Shown piece by piece: positions 25,208 through 35,642 of a stretch of 64,000 nt of DNA (its first letter is position 1; the number at the start of each line of letters is the position of its first letter). The stretch is from Apiosordaria backusii (Eukaryota > Ascomycota > Sordariomycetes > Sordariales > Lasiosphaeriaceae). The stretch is taken from NCBI GenBank assembly GCA_030549205.1, contig JAUKTV010000002.1:1240001-1304000 (forward strand), given 5' to 3'. Under the pieces are notes generated by a model. It had not been told where the DNA came from. It ran no database searches and saw only the letters and a list, made by a program, of their open reading frames with translations. A program made the translations under genes and the position numbers.

Positions 25208-28075
25208 CTACGCCACCAAATCCAACAACACCCCATACTCATCCTCATTCTCCCTCCCAATCTCCACCGTCCCATGCGTCTTGGTCTGCATAGCCATCGT
25301 GTTCCCCTTGAACCACACCAACACACTCTTCTTAGCATCATACCCCGAAATCTTGTACATCGGCCCCTCAGCATGCACACTCCTCTCGGGCACAAACTGC
25401 AAATCATTCTCCTGGCACCACTCCTCCATAACCTGCCTAAACGAAACCTCCTTCGGCGGCTCCCCAACAGGCGTCTCCCCCACCGGCTCGGCCTTTCTCG
25501 GGCGATGCTCCCTCTCCCGCCGTTCACTCCTCAACGCAGGCCCCTTCTCCGGTGACTTCAGCTCATCCTTGGCCCTGTCACCCAAATCCAATGCCTTCTC
25601 AATAAGCGTAGTACCCTTATCAAACTCGGCCGTAATCGACGGCAACACCTTAATCTCCTCGGGGAAAACCTCCTCCTGCCACCACTGAAACCACTGTCCA
25701 ATCTCATCATAATTGGCATCTTCCAGCAAAAGCCACTGATACAACGCCTCATGCCACATAGGAAAAACCTCCGCCGCCACCACCTCTCCTATCATAGTCG
25801 GGCTCACAAACTCCAACCACTCAAACACCCTATCCAGCACCTTCATATACGGCTCTTGATCCCTCGGATCGACCCTAAAGTTCTTCCTTAGGTACCTCGC
25901 CAGCCCAGGCAAGAGATGATTCATCACCAGCGGGCCCCACTGATCACTCTTACTACTGCTCCCGCGAAGGACTTGTTTCCAGGGCTTCAAGCCTGGAATG
26001 ACACCTCGTTTGAAATCCCAGGAATCAATCAGCTGTCTAAACTTCCTCTTCACATCTGCAACAAGACCGGAGGAGCTTCTCGGGTCGAGGTGGACAGACG
26101 GTAGGTAGGGTAACCAAGGGAAGATCCAAGTGTGCGGGAGGTGCTCGCTGTGACGCTTTGGTTGCCATTTCTGGACGGCTTCCTCAAGCTTGCGGATGAT
26201 ATCTTGGAGAAGCTGGGTGCGGACAAACCCCGGGAGGAGGTCGTCCCAGGCTTCGAGGACGGCAATGAGTTGGTCTGGTTCTCGTACGTTCCATTCCCGC
26301 ACGGCGCTGGTGACGGTGCGGTACCAGAGCTCGTACATCATTGTTTCGTAAGGGGTGGTGGTTGGTCGGCGGTAGGTCTTTTTGGGTTGCTGGTCGAGAC
26401 CTAGCAGGCCACGGATGGACTTGAGGCTGTCAACAAAGCTCGGCTTGGGCTCTTCGAGTGGCTCCCATAGTTGGCGGTATTGGTTGAAGGCGGGATGAAT
26501 CGCGGCGACGGCGAGGGATGTAAGCTCTTCCTTCATCTGGGGGAGCATCTTGTCGGACAAGGAAGCGTAGGTATCGCTGAGCCCCGATATGATGCGACAC
26601 AGCCGGTAGTTAAGATCAGCCTTGCGGTCAATCTCGCCGCTTTCGGTTGGGTTGGATGCTGCAGCACAAGCCGTGGTGAGTGATCGATTGCCCTGCAGCG
26701 TCGTAGAGAGTTCCTCCATCTCTTGCTTTTCCTGTTTGAGCCGGAGCTCGATGTATGCCTTGCGCTCCTGTAAGCTCTGCCATTCTTCCAAAATCGCCAT
26801 AAAGTCGTTCTGGGCACGCCGGACCAGCTTTCGTGACTCGGCAGTTTCGGCCGACTCAACACGGGCAGTACCGCCGGTTGGTGTCATTAGGCCTGAAGAG
26901 GTCGTGAGCATCTTCTTGCCAGGCCCGGTTAGATCCAGAATAGGGGTAAAGGCATCTGGGATGTTGAGCCCCGGTGCCGCCTTCTTGATTTCGTCCATGG
27001 TCAGGTATTTTGGTTTCTGACGCTTGGGTGTACTGGCGCCACTGCCTGTCCCACTGCCCAACCCACCAGCCAGAGCCTTTTTCCTGCGCGCAGCCTTCTT
27101 TTTCTTCTCCTCTTCTTCCGAGTCGATCACCTCTTCGCCCCGGAGACGAGCTTGTCTTTTTTCCTCTTGCCTTTCCTGTTCAGTCTTCTCCTTGACCGCA
27201 CCGAGACCAGCTCCTTGAGGGCGCAGGTTCGCCTCAATGACAATATTGCGGCCCTGGCCATCTTTTCCGAGACCTTTGCCTTCCTGGTAACCCATCTTGG
27301 CCATCATGCGAGCAGCGAAAGAATTGGTGTTTGTCTTGATCTTGCCTCCCTTCCCTTTTGTAAATGCGCTCGCCACCGCAACACGAGGCTTTTGCGGCTC
27401 TTCGTCATCTCGGGCCAGAAGTGTTGGGCCTCTCGCCGACATTGGTACAAATCCAGGTCCGAGGGGGTTGCTCGGGTCGACTGTCGACTTGACGAACGGC
27501 ATTGGTTTTGAGGCAGCGGTCTTCAGTGGTTTTTGTTGTTGCGTGGGAGGTGTCCATCCGAGGCCTTGGGCGGCGGCGGCGGCGGCGGCAGCGGCACCGC
27601 CGAAACCCAAACCGACACCGCCAATCTCCTCGTCCTCGTCATCTTCGTCCTCGTCGGCGGCGGTGGCAGTCGAGGCCATCATGGTGGGCTTTCCATCGTC
27701 ATCCCACTCGGCGTATTCGTCGTCTTCTTCTTCGTCATTGCCATCATCATTATTCTCTTCTTCTTCTTCGTCGTCGACTGGACCTGGTTTGTTACTATTC
27801 GACGCCACGAAACTGACGCCCTTCTTGCGCAGACTCTGGTGCTTCCATCTTCGATTTGGTCCTTCATCTTCGCTCTCTGAACCGAATATTCCCAGGGCGG
27901 CGCTTTCTTTCGCATCGCGGCCGGTGCGGCGTCGTTTTCTGGGGTTGTGGTCGGCGAATTCGTCGTCATGGGGATTGGTCGAGGGCATCAAATACTCGTC
28001 ATCTTCGGCGTCGGATTCCGAAGAAGAGTAATCGGCGGCCGTGGCCTTTGCGAATTTGGTTGGATCGAATGGCAT
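25208..28075 (-). CDS. G-patch spliceosome disassembly factor, Ntr1/TFIP11 (Spp382) family
   Basis: Intronless, 955 residues from the Met at 28075 (MPFDPTKFAKATA). An in-frame Met at 28237 would add 54 residues unlike the family, so I reject it. Order: an acidic N-terminus with Asp/Glu runs (about 100-150); a nine-Ala run (161-169); a G-patch at about 249-297 (NSFAARMMAKMGYQEGKGLG...GAGLGAVKEKT); a Lys/Glu helix; then the long GCFC/TFIP11 helical domain (about 420-800) with WLPYLPSVHLDP; and a conserved C-terminal tail. In yeast and man this protein activates the DEAH helicase Prp43/DHX15 to dismantle intron-lariat spliceosomes in the nucleus. It is essential and single-copy, so it marks this island as core genome. 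The reductase gene lies upstream in the same orientation. Confidence 0.93.
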   Translation of the reverse strand: MPFDPTKFAKATAADYSSSESDAEDDEYLMPSTNPHDDEFADHNPRKRRRTGRDAKESAALGIFGSESEDEGPNRRWKHQSLRKKGVSFVASNSNKPGPVDDEEEEENNDDGNDEEEDDEYAEWDDDGKPTMMASTATAADEDEDDEDEEIGGVGLGFGGAAAAAAAAAQGLGWTPPTQQQKPLKTAASKPMPFVKSTVDPSNPLGPGFVPMSARGPTLLARDDEEPQKPRVAVASAFTKGKGGKIKTNTNSFAARMMAKMGYQEGKGLGKDGQGRNIVIEANLRPQGAGLGAVKEKTEQERQEEKRQARLRGEEVIDSEEEEKKKKAARRKKALAGGLGSGTGSGASTPKRQKPKYLTMDEIKKAAPGLNIPDAFTPILDLTGPGKKMLTTSSGLMTPTGGTARVESAETAESRKLVRRAQNDFMAILEEWQSLQERKAYIELRLKQEKQEMEELSTTLQGNRSLTTACAAASNPTESGEIDRKADLNYRLCRIISGLSDTYASLSDKMLPQMKEELTSLAVAAIHPAFNQYRQLWEPLEEPKPSFVDSLKSIRGLLGLDQQPKKTYRRPTTTPYETMMYELWYRTVTSAVREWNVREPDQLIAVLEAWDDLLPGFVRTQLLQDIIRKLEEAVQKWQPKRHSEHLPHTWIFPWLPYLPSVHLDPRSSSGLVADVKRKFRQLIDSWDFKRGVIPGLKPWKQVLRGSSSKSDQWGPLVMNHLLPGLARYLRKNFRVDPRDQEPYMKVLDRVFEWLEFVSPTMIGEVVAAEVFPMWHEALYQWLLLEDANYDEIGQWFQWWQEEVFPEEIKVLPSITAEFDKGTTLIEKALDLGDRAKDELKSPEKGPALRSERREREHRPRKAEPVGETPVGEPPKEVSFRQVMEEWCQENDLQFVPERSVHAEGPMYKISGYDAKKSVLVWFKGNTMAMQTKTHGTVEIGRENEDEYGVLLDLVA

Positions 28076-28613
28076 CTCGTCGCTGCGAACCGTTGTTATG
28101 TTGCGCAAGCAATTGTTGATTTTGGGTTGCTTGGGGCTGCTTGTCACGCTGGAACACTGAGGACCGAGGACGCAATTGCTGTGGCGTTCAGAAGTTTTAG
28201 CGCGGTACGGAGATCCCTGTGATAGTGTGGCGCGCACTGTGTTTGACGGGGGCCCCTTATCTTATCAGTGCTCTGAGATGCCTGCCAAGGCCCCGACTGT
28301 GGGCGCTGGAAAGCTTGTCCCGACCTCACCACGGTGAGCAGATGATCTATCTCCCTGCAAGGAACCAGTCATGGGTTATTTGTGTGCAAAAGATCAATTG
28401 AATCTATTCTACGGAGCTGGGTATCTTCTTTCTTTTGGGCGCTTCTCGGACTCATTTCTCTTTCCGATTGCTCGGCTCTTCGCTGTCTACGGCTATTCCG
28501 GCGACTGTCATTCAGTCATGTCTCAGTCTCACTCATCCCAAACAAACGCCAAGATGATCCTTTTCCCGCCTCTGCCAATTGCGCCCAGAACATCATGTAC
28601 AAAATACAAGAAT

Positions 28614-29732
28614 TCAGCAGGCGATGGCGCTGACATTGACCACCACCTGTTGCTTCTTGGGCGCGCTGGCAGACACCATCTGGACGCCTGTCTTCTTGCG
28701 CAACCGCAGCTCGAGGAAATGCTCGACAACGTTGATGACCTGCTCCTCGTAGCTGGCAAACTTGAAACCAAACGTCTCCTCGGTTAAACTTGCGTCGATC
28801 GGGAGGGGGGTTGTCTTGACGCTGCCACCCGTCACCAACAGTTTCGTCTTGATGGCCTCGGGAAACTCCCGCTTGGCGATGGCGATGGCATCGTTCCACC
28901 GCGCCGACTGACTGAGAATGTAGCTCTGGTTCCCGAGAACCGTCGGCTCCAGCGCCGAAACGTGGGCGCGAGCCACATCAGAAGCATGCACTGTCGCCCC
29001 CGCATACGGCCCAAACCGCTTGCCCAGCAGCAGCGCCAGGACCACCGAGTTGGTTCCCTGCATGGCTTGTCCTGCCGTGGTCGCCGTGTCGTTGCGCCCC
29101 AATACGAAGCCTGGGTGAAGGTGCACGACATCAAATGCCGGCCTTTCACGCTCCATCCACGCCTCTGCTTGCTGCAGCGCTGCTACCTTGGACGCCGCAT
29201 ATGCCGCAAACTCCGATTCGTACGGCCCAGGCGCAAAGGGAATTCGATCGTTGGGAGACACAGGCTTGGACGGGTCTCGCTTCCGTGTTCCGTTCAGCTC
29301 GTCCATAGGAACCAGGGCAATGAAAGAGCTGGTGATCACGACACGACGGACGGTCCCACCGAGGTTGGCGGCTTCCAGGAGGCTGATGGTGCCTCGAACA
29401 GCCGGTTGGATGAAATGCGCATCGTGTTGGTTGAGTGGTACATCATTTCCACCTGAGGCTAATGGGGATGCGATGTGGATGATGTGTGTCGCGCCCTCAA
29501 CAGCATCGTCGTATGCGCCGGGAGCGGTGATATTGGGGACAGTAACGAACGAGAGCCGGTGTCCTGGGTTGAGTGCTTGGATTTGTGGTCGTGCCAATAC
29601 AGCAGCGGCCTTGGCTTGGGATCGAACGGCGGCTCGAACTCGGTATCCCTCCCGGAGCAGTTGGACTAGAGTCCACGACCCTACGTGGCCCGTGGCCCCG
29701 GTTATCAATACCAAATCTTTTGGTGAAACCAT
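28614..29732 (-). CDS. NAD(P)-dependent extended SDR reductase (dihydroflavonol-reductase / ketoreductase-like)
   Basis: Intronless, 372 residues from the Met at 29732 (MVSPKDLVLITGATGHVGS). The alternative Met at 29786 lies in a leader that is not family-like. The Rossmann motif TGATGHVG is at 11-18 and the catalytic pair Tyr178/Lys182 is in YAASK, with Ser135-Ser136 in VVITSSF completing the site. This family (yeast Gre2, plant DFR/CCR-like) reduces aldehydes or ketones with NADPH in the cytosol; the substrate here is unknown. The C-terminal 25 residues (VSASAPKKQQVVVNVSAIAC) are an extension I do not recognise. A TATATA element at 29848-29853 lies about 115 bp upstream. Confidence 0.9.
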   Translation of the reverse strand: MVSPKDLVLITGATGHVGSWTLVQLLREGYRVRAAVRSQAKAAAVLARPQIQALNPGHRLSFVTVPNITAPGAYDDAVEGATHIIHIASPLASGGNDVPLNQHDAHFIQPAVRGTISLLEAANLGGTVRRVVITSSFIALVPMDELNGTRKRDPSKPVSPNDRIPFAPGPYESEFAAYAASKVAALQQAEAWMERERPAFDVVHLHPGFVLGRNDTATTAGQAMQGTNSVVLALLLGKRFGPYAGATVHASDVARAHVSALEPTVLGNQSYILSQSARWNDAIAIAKREFPEAIKTKLLVTGGSVKTTPLPIDASLTEETFGFKFASYEEQVINVVEHFLELRLRKKTGVQMVSASAPKKQQVVVNVSAIAC

Positions 29733-32700
29733 TTTGCGAGTCTGATGCTGAGTGTGAGTGAGTCGAACAAGTGTTGGAACGAGCACTGATAGCTGAAAGG
29801 ATCTGTCAGGTTTTCAGATCAGAGAACGGGGGTGCCCATCGGGTGCATATATACAACACACCCAACACCCCCCTGATGGGGTGCCAAGATGGTTGGGTAT
29901 CCTTTCGGGGGAAAACCAGAAACGTCATGTCTTGTGGCAAAAGGCGCGGCTCTCTTGTGCCGCCTGTGCATTGTGGCTAAACCCTGACTATGGCTCTCAG
30001 CTGAACACTAGTGTGCGCCAACGGGAGAGCCGACCAGTGGCATGGCGTGAAATCTCAGTCAGCCGCATACAACATCCGCAGGAACTTGTGATGTTGGAGT
30101 CTAGACTCCACCTGTAATTGAGTTTGACGCCTCCTCGTTTCTGTCGAGCTGTCGGTGTCTCTCTTCCGTCCGCCCGCAACACATCACCACGCTCGAGAGT
30201 TCGCTGACGGATCATCGGCTGCTTCAGGCACCCGCCTGCGAACTAAACCGTCTCATGCGGTCACCGTCCGTGCTGGTGGCTCCCCGCATATTCTGGGACG
30301 ATGCGGCCAGGCACGCAAGCTTGACATGTGAGGGCCTCACGTCTGAAGGGGGTTGCTTGTCGGCGTCTGCCGCTCCGACATCCGACCCTGCAAGACATTT
30401 CGGTCCCAGTCTGAGACCTCACGCGGGGTGTCACCTTCTGGTTCCAAGGCCATACTCCCATGGGAAATATCTACGCTTCGGCCGAGAAGTGAGGCAGTTG
30501 TCGCAAACCGACTCTTGGGAAGACCAGCAGCCATATTCAGCCCTGCATCTCATGCCTCTCTGGCCAAGCTGTGAATGGCCTTGTGGCGTTTGAGTGTCTG
30601 CAGGCAGGTTTGGATGACCCACAGCCCCTGACTTTGAAGCTGCAGCTCGAACACGCAAGCCTCTACGATGACTGTTTTGATCGATCCCACAGGAAGACCG
30701 CCACAGACTCTGCATCAGAGACAGGAGCGGCACAACAGGCGAGGCCGGGTGGTGTCCTCCCCGGCACCGGCTTCAGACGGCACTTGTTGACACACGCAGT
30801 CCAGTGTTACACGAGCTGCATCCTTCCCAATTTGACAACTGTTTGCGGGGAGATAAGACCAGATCTTGATGCGCAAGGTTCTCCTCCGACTGACAAGGAC
30901 CAGCCAAGCAGCGCCCCCAGCTGGAAGGACACGCGCGTATGGAAAATTTCCGACATGAACGACGTTTGGGTTGGCAACACAGAAGCAGGAGCGTACGTAC
31001 TTTGCAGCCTCTATGTCCTGTCCACGTCGAGTCAACGACTGAGTTCACCCGTTCTCCCTCTGCTGAACCCACACATAAACAAGCCGTTGCAACGCAACAG
31101 CCGAGTTGACTGAAAACTCGGTTATTCCCTCCCCTTCAACTCCGAATTCTGCTCCGTCTACGACTCGCAGATACTTTTCCAGAATCTGTTCGTTCTCGCC
31201 TGGAGAAATTCTAGCCGCGGAAATCAGATCATTCATGACCGTGCTATCCCACTCGGGACCGAAAAAAGGCACATCCCGTTGAGATCCCACTCCACTCCGT
31301 CATTACGGCAATAACTGTTAAACTATCAAAGCAGATCCCCTTCTCCGCCACGAAACCGCTCCAACGTTTCTCGTTGGCGCCATGGCACCGCCGCGCTACC
31401 ATCCAGCCCTAACCCAAAGCTGTTAATTCTTCCGCCCCATCCGCTCCGGGGTTGCGCTGATTGACAGCTTTTCCGGGTCTCACATAGATCGAGCGAGTCA
31501 GTTTGCGCTCCTTGGCAGCTAATCGTATGCTCTTTTGATCGCCAGGGGACAGACGTCATCTGCATCAAACAGCCTCTGAACGGTTGGGCTTGCAGGTGGC
31601 GCGCCGCCAGTGGCGGTTGAGGCGTTGTCGTTGACGGCCGTAAGGTAATTTGCTTCGGGGCCCGGGACCGGCTGCGATTGCGAGCGTGTATGAGGTTGAT
31701 TGTCAATGTCAATGACGGTTGTTCAAAGCTCCTTGTGGCCGTGGACATTGTTTCGTTAGACCAGTAAGAAGAACATCACTGACAGACAGACGGGCCGAAT
31801 AATGACGGCATCGCCACCGTGGTCATCGAGTCCGGCGTTGCCGCTGGTTTACTCGAGATGATGTGGATCAATGGATAATATCACTCGGGAAGCTTAACAT
31901 AGAACGTTATCATCAAAGTTTTCCCATGGTTTAGAACCCCAGAAGAGTCGCGAGCGCACAACAAAAGACATCACAGGTTATCAGGGCTTGCGGTAAACTT
32001 GGACATTAAACTCTTCAATCTCGAGAAGAAGCCTGTTCTTGTCAAGCCCTACCTACTAGCTCAACTTCGTGCTCAAGTAGGCGCTCAGACCTTCATGATA
32101 AACAAATCACCATTCGACATCCACCAAACTTCCATATCCCATCCCTCACTTTCAAGCACTGCCACGAAAGGAAACGATGCGTCCGGCCTTCAACCACTCG
32201 TGGATCCGGTAATCTGGCTATTCTGTTAGTAGCTGGCAATCCAACACAACGAGGAGTTTACAGCTCACCTGCTGCCTGCGTTATGTCATTATCGGCACAA
32301 GTCATATTTTTGTACCTCTGTATCGTGACGACCTGTCTCCTGAACACCCGGCCCGCAGAATTAGGACATGTCCAGGAAAGCTCATAGGCTCGCGTTTCCA
32401 TGAGCTAGCATACCATCATAGACAAGAGGAGCCTCCTATTTTCGGGGAGACATACCTGTTGATGTTGTAATCCCTATTGTTGCTGACAGCATCCAAGTCC
32501 ATTAGTCGGCAGCTGAGACTGACAAGCCCTTCAACAACCCCCACGCGCAGCATTGGCGCATCTACACGTTGATAAAATGGTCAAGTTCATTAGTTTAGGA
32601 CATCAACACCAGTGCCCGGCCTCGGTGTCAAGAACTGAACGTGATCCGATCATCTAGTGCGTGACTTATAGCCATACTTCTCCCGATTACCCCTGCCACT

Positions 32701-33053
32701 TGAAAGATTTAGGAAGAGGTATATGGGAGGTTTTAGAAAATGTTGGGGGGTTGATTGGCCCAAGCCCCTTCAACCCTCAAAGAGAGCCCGTGGCGCGAAT
32801 CGCGCAATATCAACCTGCCTGTCTGGGATACCTAGCGTAGCGGGAGCGGTGCAATGTCACAGAGAGCTTACGTCCAGGGTTGGGCATGCATTCATTGCCA
32901 ACCAGAGGATTGACGCCGGCGGCTCAGTGGATTCTGGAGATGGCATAATGAGGTGGTGCATCAAAGACCCCAGCTGCATAGTAACCATCGTTATCATAGA
33001 CCACCTTCTCATTAACTGAACACCCAGGTCAGCACCCTCAACCACCACCCAAA
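29733..33053. other. 3.3-kb gene-poor stretch of normal composition
   Basis: No convincing gene. Open frames such as 30571-31113 (+, 180 codons) and 31326-31748 (-, 140 codons) have no domain, biased composition and no splice partners. A minus-strand frame at 31045-31290 (81 codons, with EWDSTVMNDLISAARISPGENEQILEK... character) reads more like protein but is too short to call. The DNA is not AT-rich, so it is not RIP-destroyed. It could hold a lineage-specific gene, a long non-coding RNA or an old decayed gene. Confidence 0.45.
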
Positions 33054-33355
33054 ATGCACCTTCTCACCATCCTCGCCAGCCTTCTCCTCTCCCTTTTCCC
33101 GCTCTCCCTCGCCACAGTCCCCAACTCCCCCCGCTTCGACCTCACCAAACCCTCCTACGACCTCTCCCGCCACAAGACCTTCCACGATTCCACCGTCCAG
33201 CAGTCCTTCGCCTTCGACAACACCAACCGCCGCCTCTTCGTCGCCCAGCGCCTCAACAACGCCGACGACTCCTCCCTCGGCCACCTCTGCATCACCTAGC
33301 TCGACTTCTCCGGCAACCAGCTCGGGCATACTCCTGAAGACTTGTCCTCAACGAG
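33054..33355 (+). pseudogene. Broken secreted protein gene, N-terminal fragment (possible beta-propeller)
   Basis: An 81-codon frame starts with a perfect signal peptide (MHLLTILASLLLSLFPLSLA) followed by RFDLTKPSYDLSRHKTFHD and QQSFAFDNTNRRLFVAQRL, then LGHLCIT and a TAG stop at 33297. The frame continues after the stop as LDFSGNQLGH before dissolving. LCIT-stop-LDFSGN strongly suggests a CAG-to-TAG change at Gln. From memory the segment resembles fungal secreted proteins with a TagC/P68-like propeller (typically about 400 residues), but I cannot verify this. No downstream continuation is found, so the gene is truncated. Confidence 0.6.
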
Positions 33356-33730
33356 GTGAGGGGATGGTGAGGGATAATAGGTCGGGTATCTGAGCCAAAC
33401 AGCGACCCGATTGGTCGGTTGCTACCCTTCAAGAATGAGGGCGAAAGATGTTGGAATGCGGGTTTTCATCGCAACGGTCGTGCAGGTATTTAGGCAGGTA
33501 TTCAACATCAGCCTCGGTAAACCCCGAGTTCATGATTTTAAGCGTCAAAAACCGTGTTCTCACTTAAGAGATTCCTGATCAATTTCTAGGGTCCACGCTC
33601 TGACCCAGGAATTTTTACAGTTTAGGTTGAAGCGAAGAGCAATATGCAGAGTTTGAGCAGGCACTCAGCCGACCAAGGACAAAGCAATCTAATACAAGGA
33701 CATATAATATAAGAAGTCATCTGTTCCTCT

Positions 33731-34637
33731 TCACACCTGCCGTTCCTTTCTCTCACGCGGATCTTTGGAGCCGACCTTCCGAAATCTCGTTAGATACCTG
33801 TGTCTCGGCAGCTCATCGTTGATCCTCCGATGCTTCGTGCTCACGATGCGCTGCCATACGTCCCGTGACGGCCTCGGCCTCTCGCTCAGCAAGGCAAGGG
33901 AGACGGCCTCGCGCATGTCTTCCGGCAGGGAGCGAGCAATCATGTCGTTCTTCTCCCGGATGTGCTCGACCGGCGGCGGCTTGTCGAGTTGCAGGTGGGT
34001 TTCGCCCCACGCTTCGTCAAGGTCCATTCCGTCAACGAGGTCCTCCAGATCGGCGTACTGCTGCAGGTCGAGCAGGCTCTGGGCGAACAGCTCGAGCTTG
34101 GGGTACGGGATGCCGCTCGTGCTGCGCTCGCACTGGTCCGGGCTGGGAGAAAGAAGGCATTCGAAGGCCGGCAAAAGTATGAAGAAAAAGTTGACTCCCT
34201 TGAGCGTAAAGCGGGGGTAGGTGTGCATGAGCGTCTTGGGCCCCGGCACGACGCGGTGCCACACCTCGTACTTTTCGTTGAGAGGGGGGGAAGTGAGCAA
34301 GGTTATCGCTCTCTCGTATGAATCCGTCGGGACACATATTTCCCAGTTCTGAACGACTCACAGTCAGTCAAACACATCTCCTTGGGGCGCAACTCGACGG
34401 AGTACCGACCATAGGGACCCGGTGAGCGCCGTAATACACCAGGGCCTTTGTGCCGACGACGCAGCTATGGATGCCAACGCCCTCCAGCGCGGCGATGACG
34501 TCGAGTGTCTCGTTGAGACCACGGCCACAATCGGCGTCGTCCGGTTTTCCGAGATCAAGCACGTACTGAGTTCGTAATTGGGGCTGGAATCCTGGAACTC
34601 TAACTCCAGAGAGAAGCTGGCCATCGGTCTTGTCCAT
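33731..34637 (-). CDS. Hypothetical protein, degenerate nucleotidyltransferase-fold
   Basis: Two exons, 34637-34410 and 34348-33731 (61-nt intron with GTCGGT donor and TTCAG acceptor, phase 0), 281 residues. The core CVVGTKALVYYG (59-70) followed by VPM/NWEICVPTD (74-84) has the layout of the NTase-fold entry motif hG[G/S]...D-x-D seen in AbiEii-like proteins. Here the second Gly/Ser is Thr, and the two acids are replaced by Asn77-Trp-Glu79, so catalysis is doubtful. A helical C-terminal half rich in Arg/Lys/Glu follows (REKNDMIARSLPEDMREAV). The neighbouring divergent gene 1 kb away has the same fold with intact acids. The function is unknown; the NTase assignment is my inference from motif layout. 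Confidence 0.7.
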
Positions 34638-35642
34638 GGCTCAGGTAGCTGGGCGACTATTGATTTTTTTGACGAGTGCTTTGGTGATCCAGTGCCAGGA
34701 ATCCAGATGCTGTCGGCCGTTGGTCAGTTAGGTTGGTAACCTGAAGGTATTTGTGGGACATGCACAGCCAGTCATGTGACTCGGACAGTGACTTGGGCCT
34801 CAGGGTGACCAAGTGATGGAAGTGACCGGATAGCGCGCTAAGGTTGCTTGAAATAGTTCCCGCATGTAATTAAGGAGGTGGCACCCGATTCCTATTATAC
34901 AACCCTCCAGGATCAGAAAGGCTAATTATTTTGGTGGCCTAATAAGCTGCGGCGCACTAACGTTTGTGATCCTGGAGCATTGTAGCAGACCTTGGCTGCA
35001 GCAAAGAAAGTCAATATTTACAACACGCACAGTGGCCAATTGCACCACGCATTTGCGACGGACGCACTTGCCATACAAATAGTATAATGTTAAATATTCT
35101 TCAAAGTACTGTAATTGCGCAAGCTGTTGGTTCAATTCTTCGTTCTGCCCTGGTGTGATTTTCAGTGCGTGCCAAGTAAGGTAGGCCCTACAGTGCAGGC
35201 CCAGTAGTGGCCTTGCAAGGAAGTTGGCGGACAAGCAAGGAATTTAGACTCTATTTTGGAACCGACCTTGCTGGGGCAGTTTGACTTTGTCGAGAGATAG
35301 GGGCCCTATTGTGGTAGTTGGGCTTGTAGGATTGGGCCAAGAGTTGGCCGCCGCAGCTCATTCTAGGTACCTTAGTTGAGGAATGTCACGAATGTGTGAT
35401 CGGAAGGTATTATAAAAGGACCGCAACGCTGGCAAACATGATTCCATTCCAATCTCTGTGCCCATCTCTTCAAGTCATTCAACAAGCATTGCTGGACAGT
35501 GCTCCCTTGGTTCTACTCCCAGTTCTCAGTTTTTAACTTCCATTCCACCTTCAGTTCTACCTTCAGTTCACTCCTTCGGTTCGCTCCTTTAGTTCCTACC
35601 TTCCTCCCCGCTCCTCGTACTTCTCTCTTCTCTTGTTCGAAA
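34638..35642. other. Divergent promoter region of the NTase-fold pair
   Basis: 1.0 kb between two divergent starts. The right part carries a clear TATA box and a long pyrimidine-rich leader. A 102-codon minus-strand frame (34926-35234) has no recognisable feature. No other structure is seen. Confidence 0.5.
35411..35418 (+). promoter_or_regulatory. TATA box of the intact NTase-fold gene
   Basis: TATAAAAG stands 225 bp upstream of the start at 35643. Between them lies a CT-rich leader with repeated CTTCAGTTC / CTTCGGTTC units (35545-35600), typical of fungal 5' UTRs. Confidence 0.5.

Noticed and set aside
24936..25688. 250-codon plus-strand frame
   Set aside because: It overlaps the conserved C-terminus of Ntr1 on the other strand and has no domain.
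27297..28031. 244-codon plus-strand frame rich in Ser/Ala
   Set aside because: It is the antisense shadow of the acidic, Ala-rich N-terminus of the Ntr1 gene.
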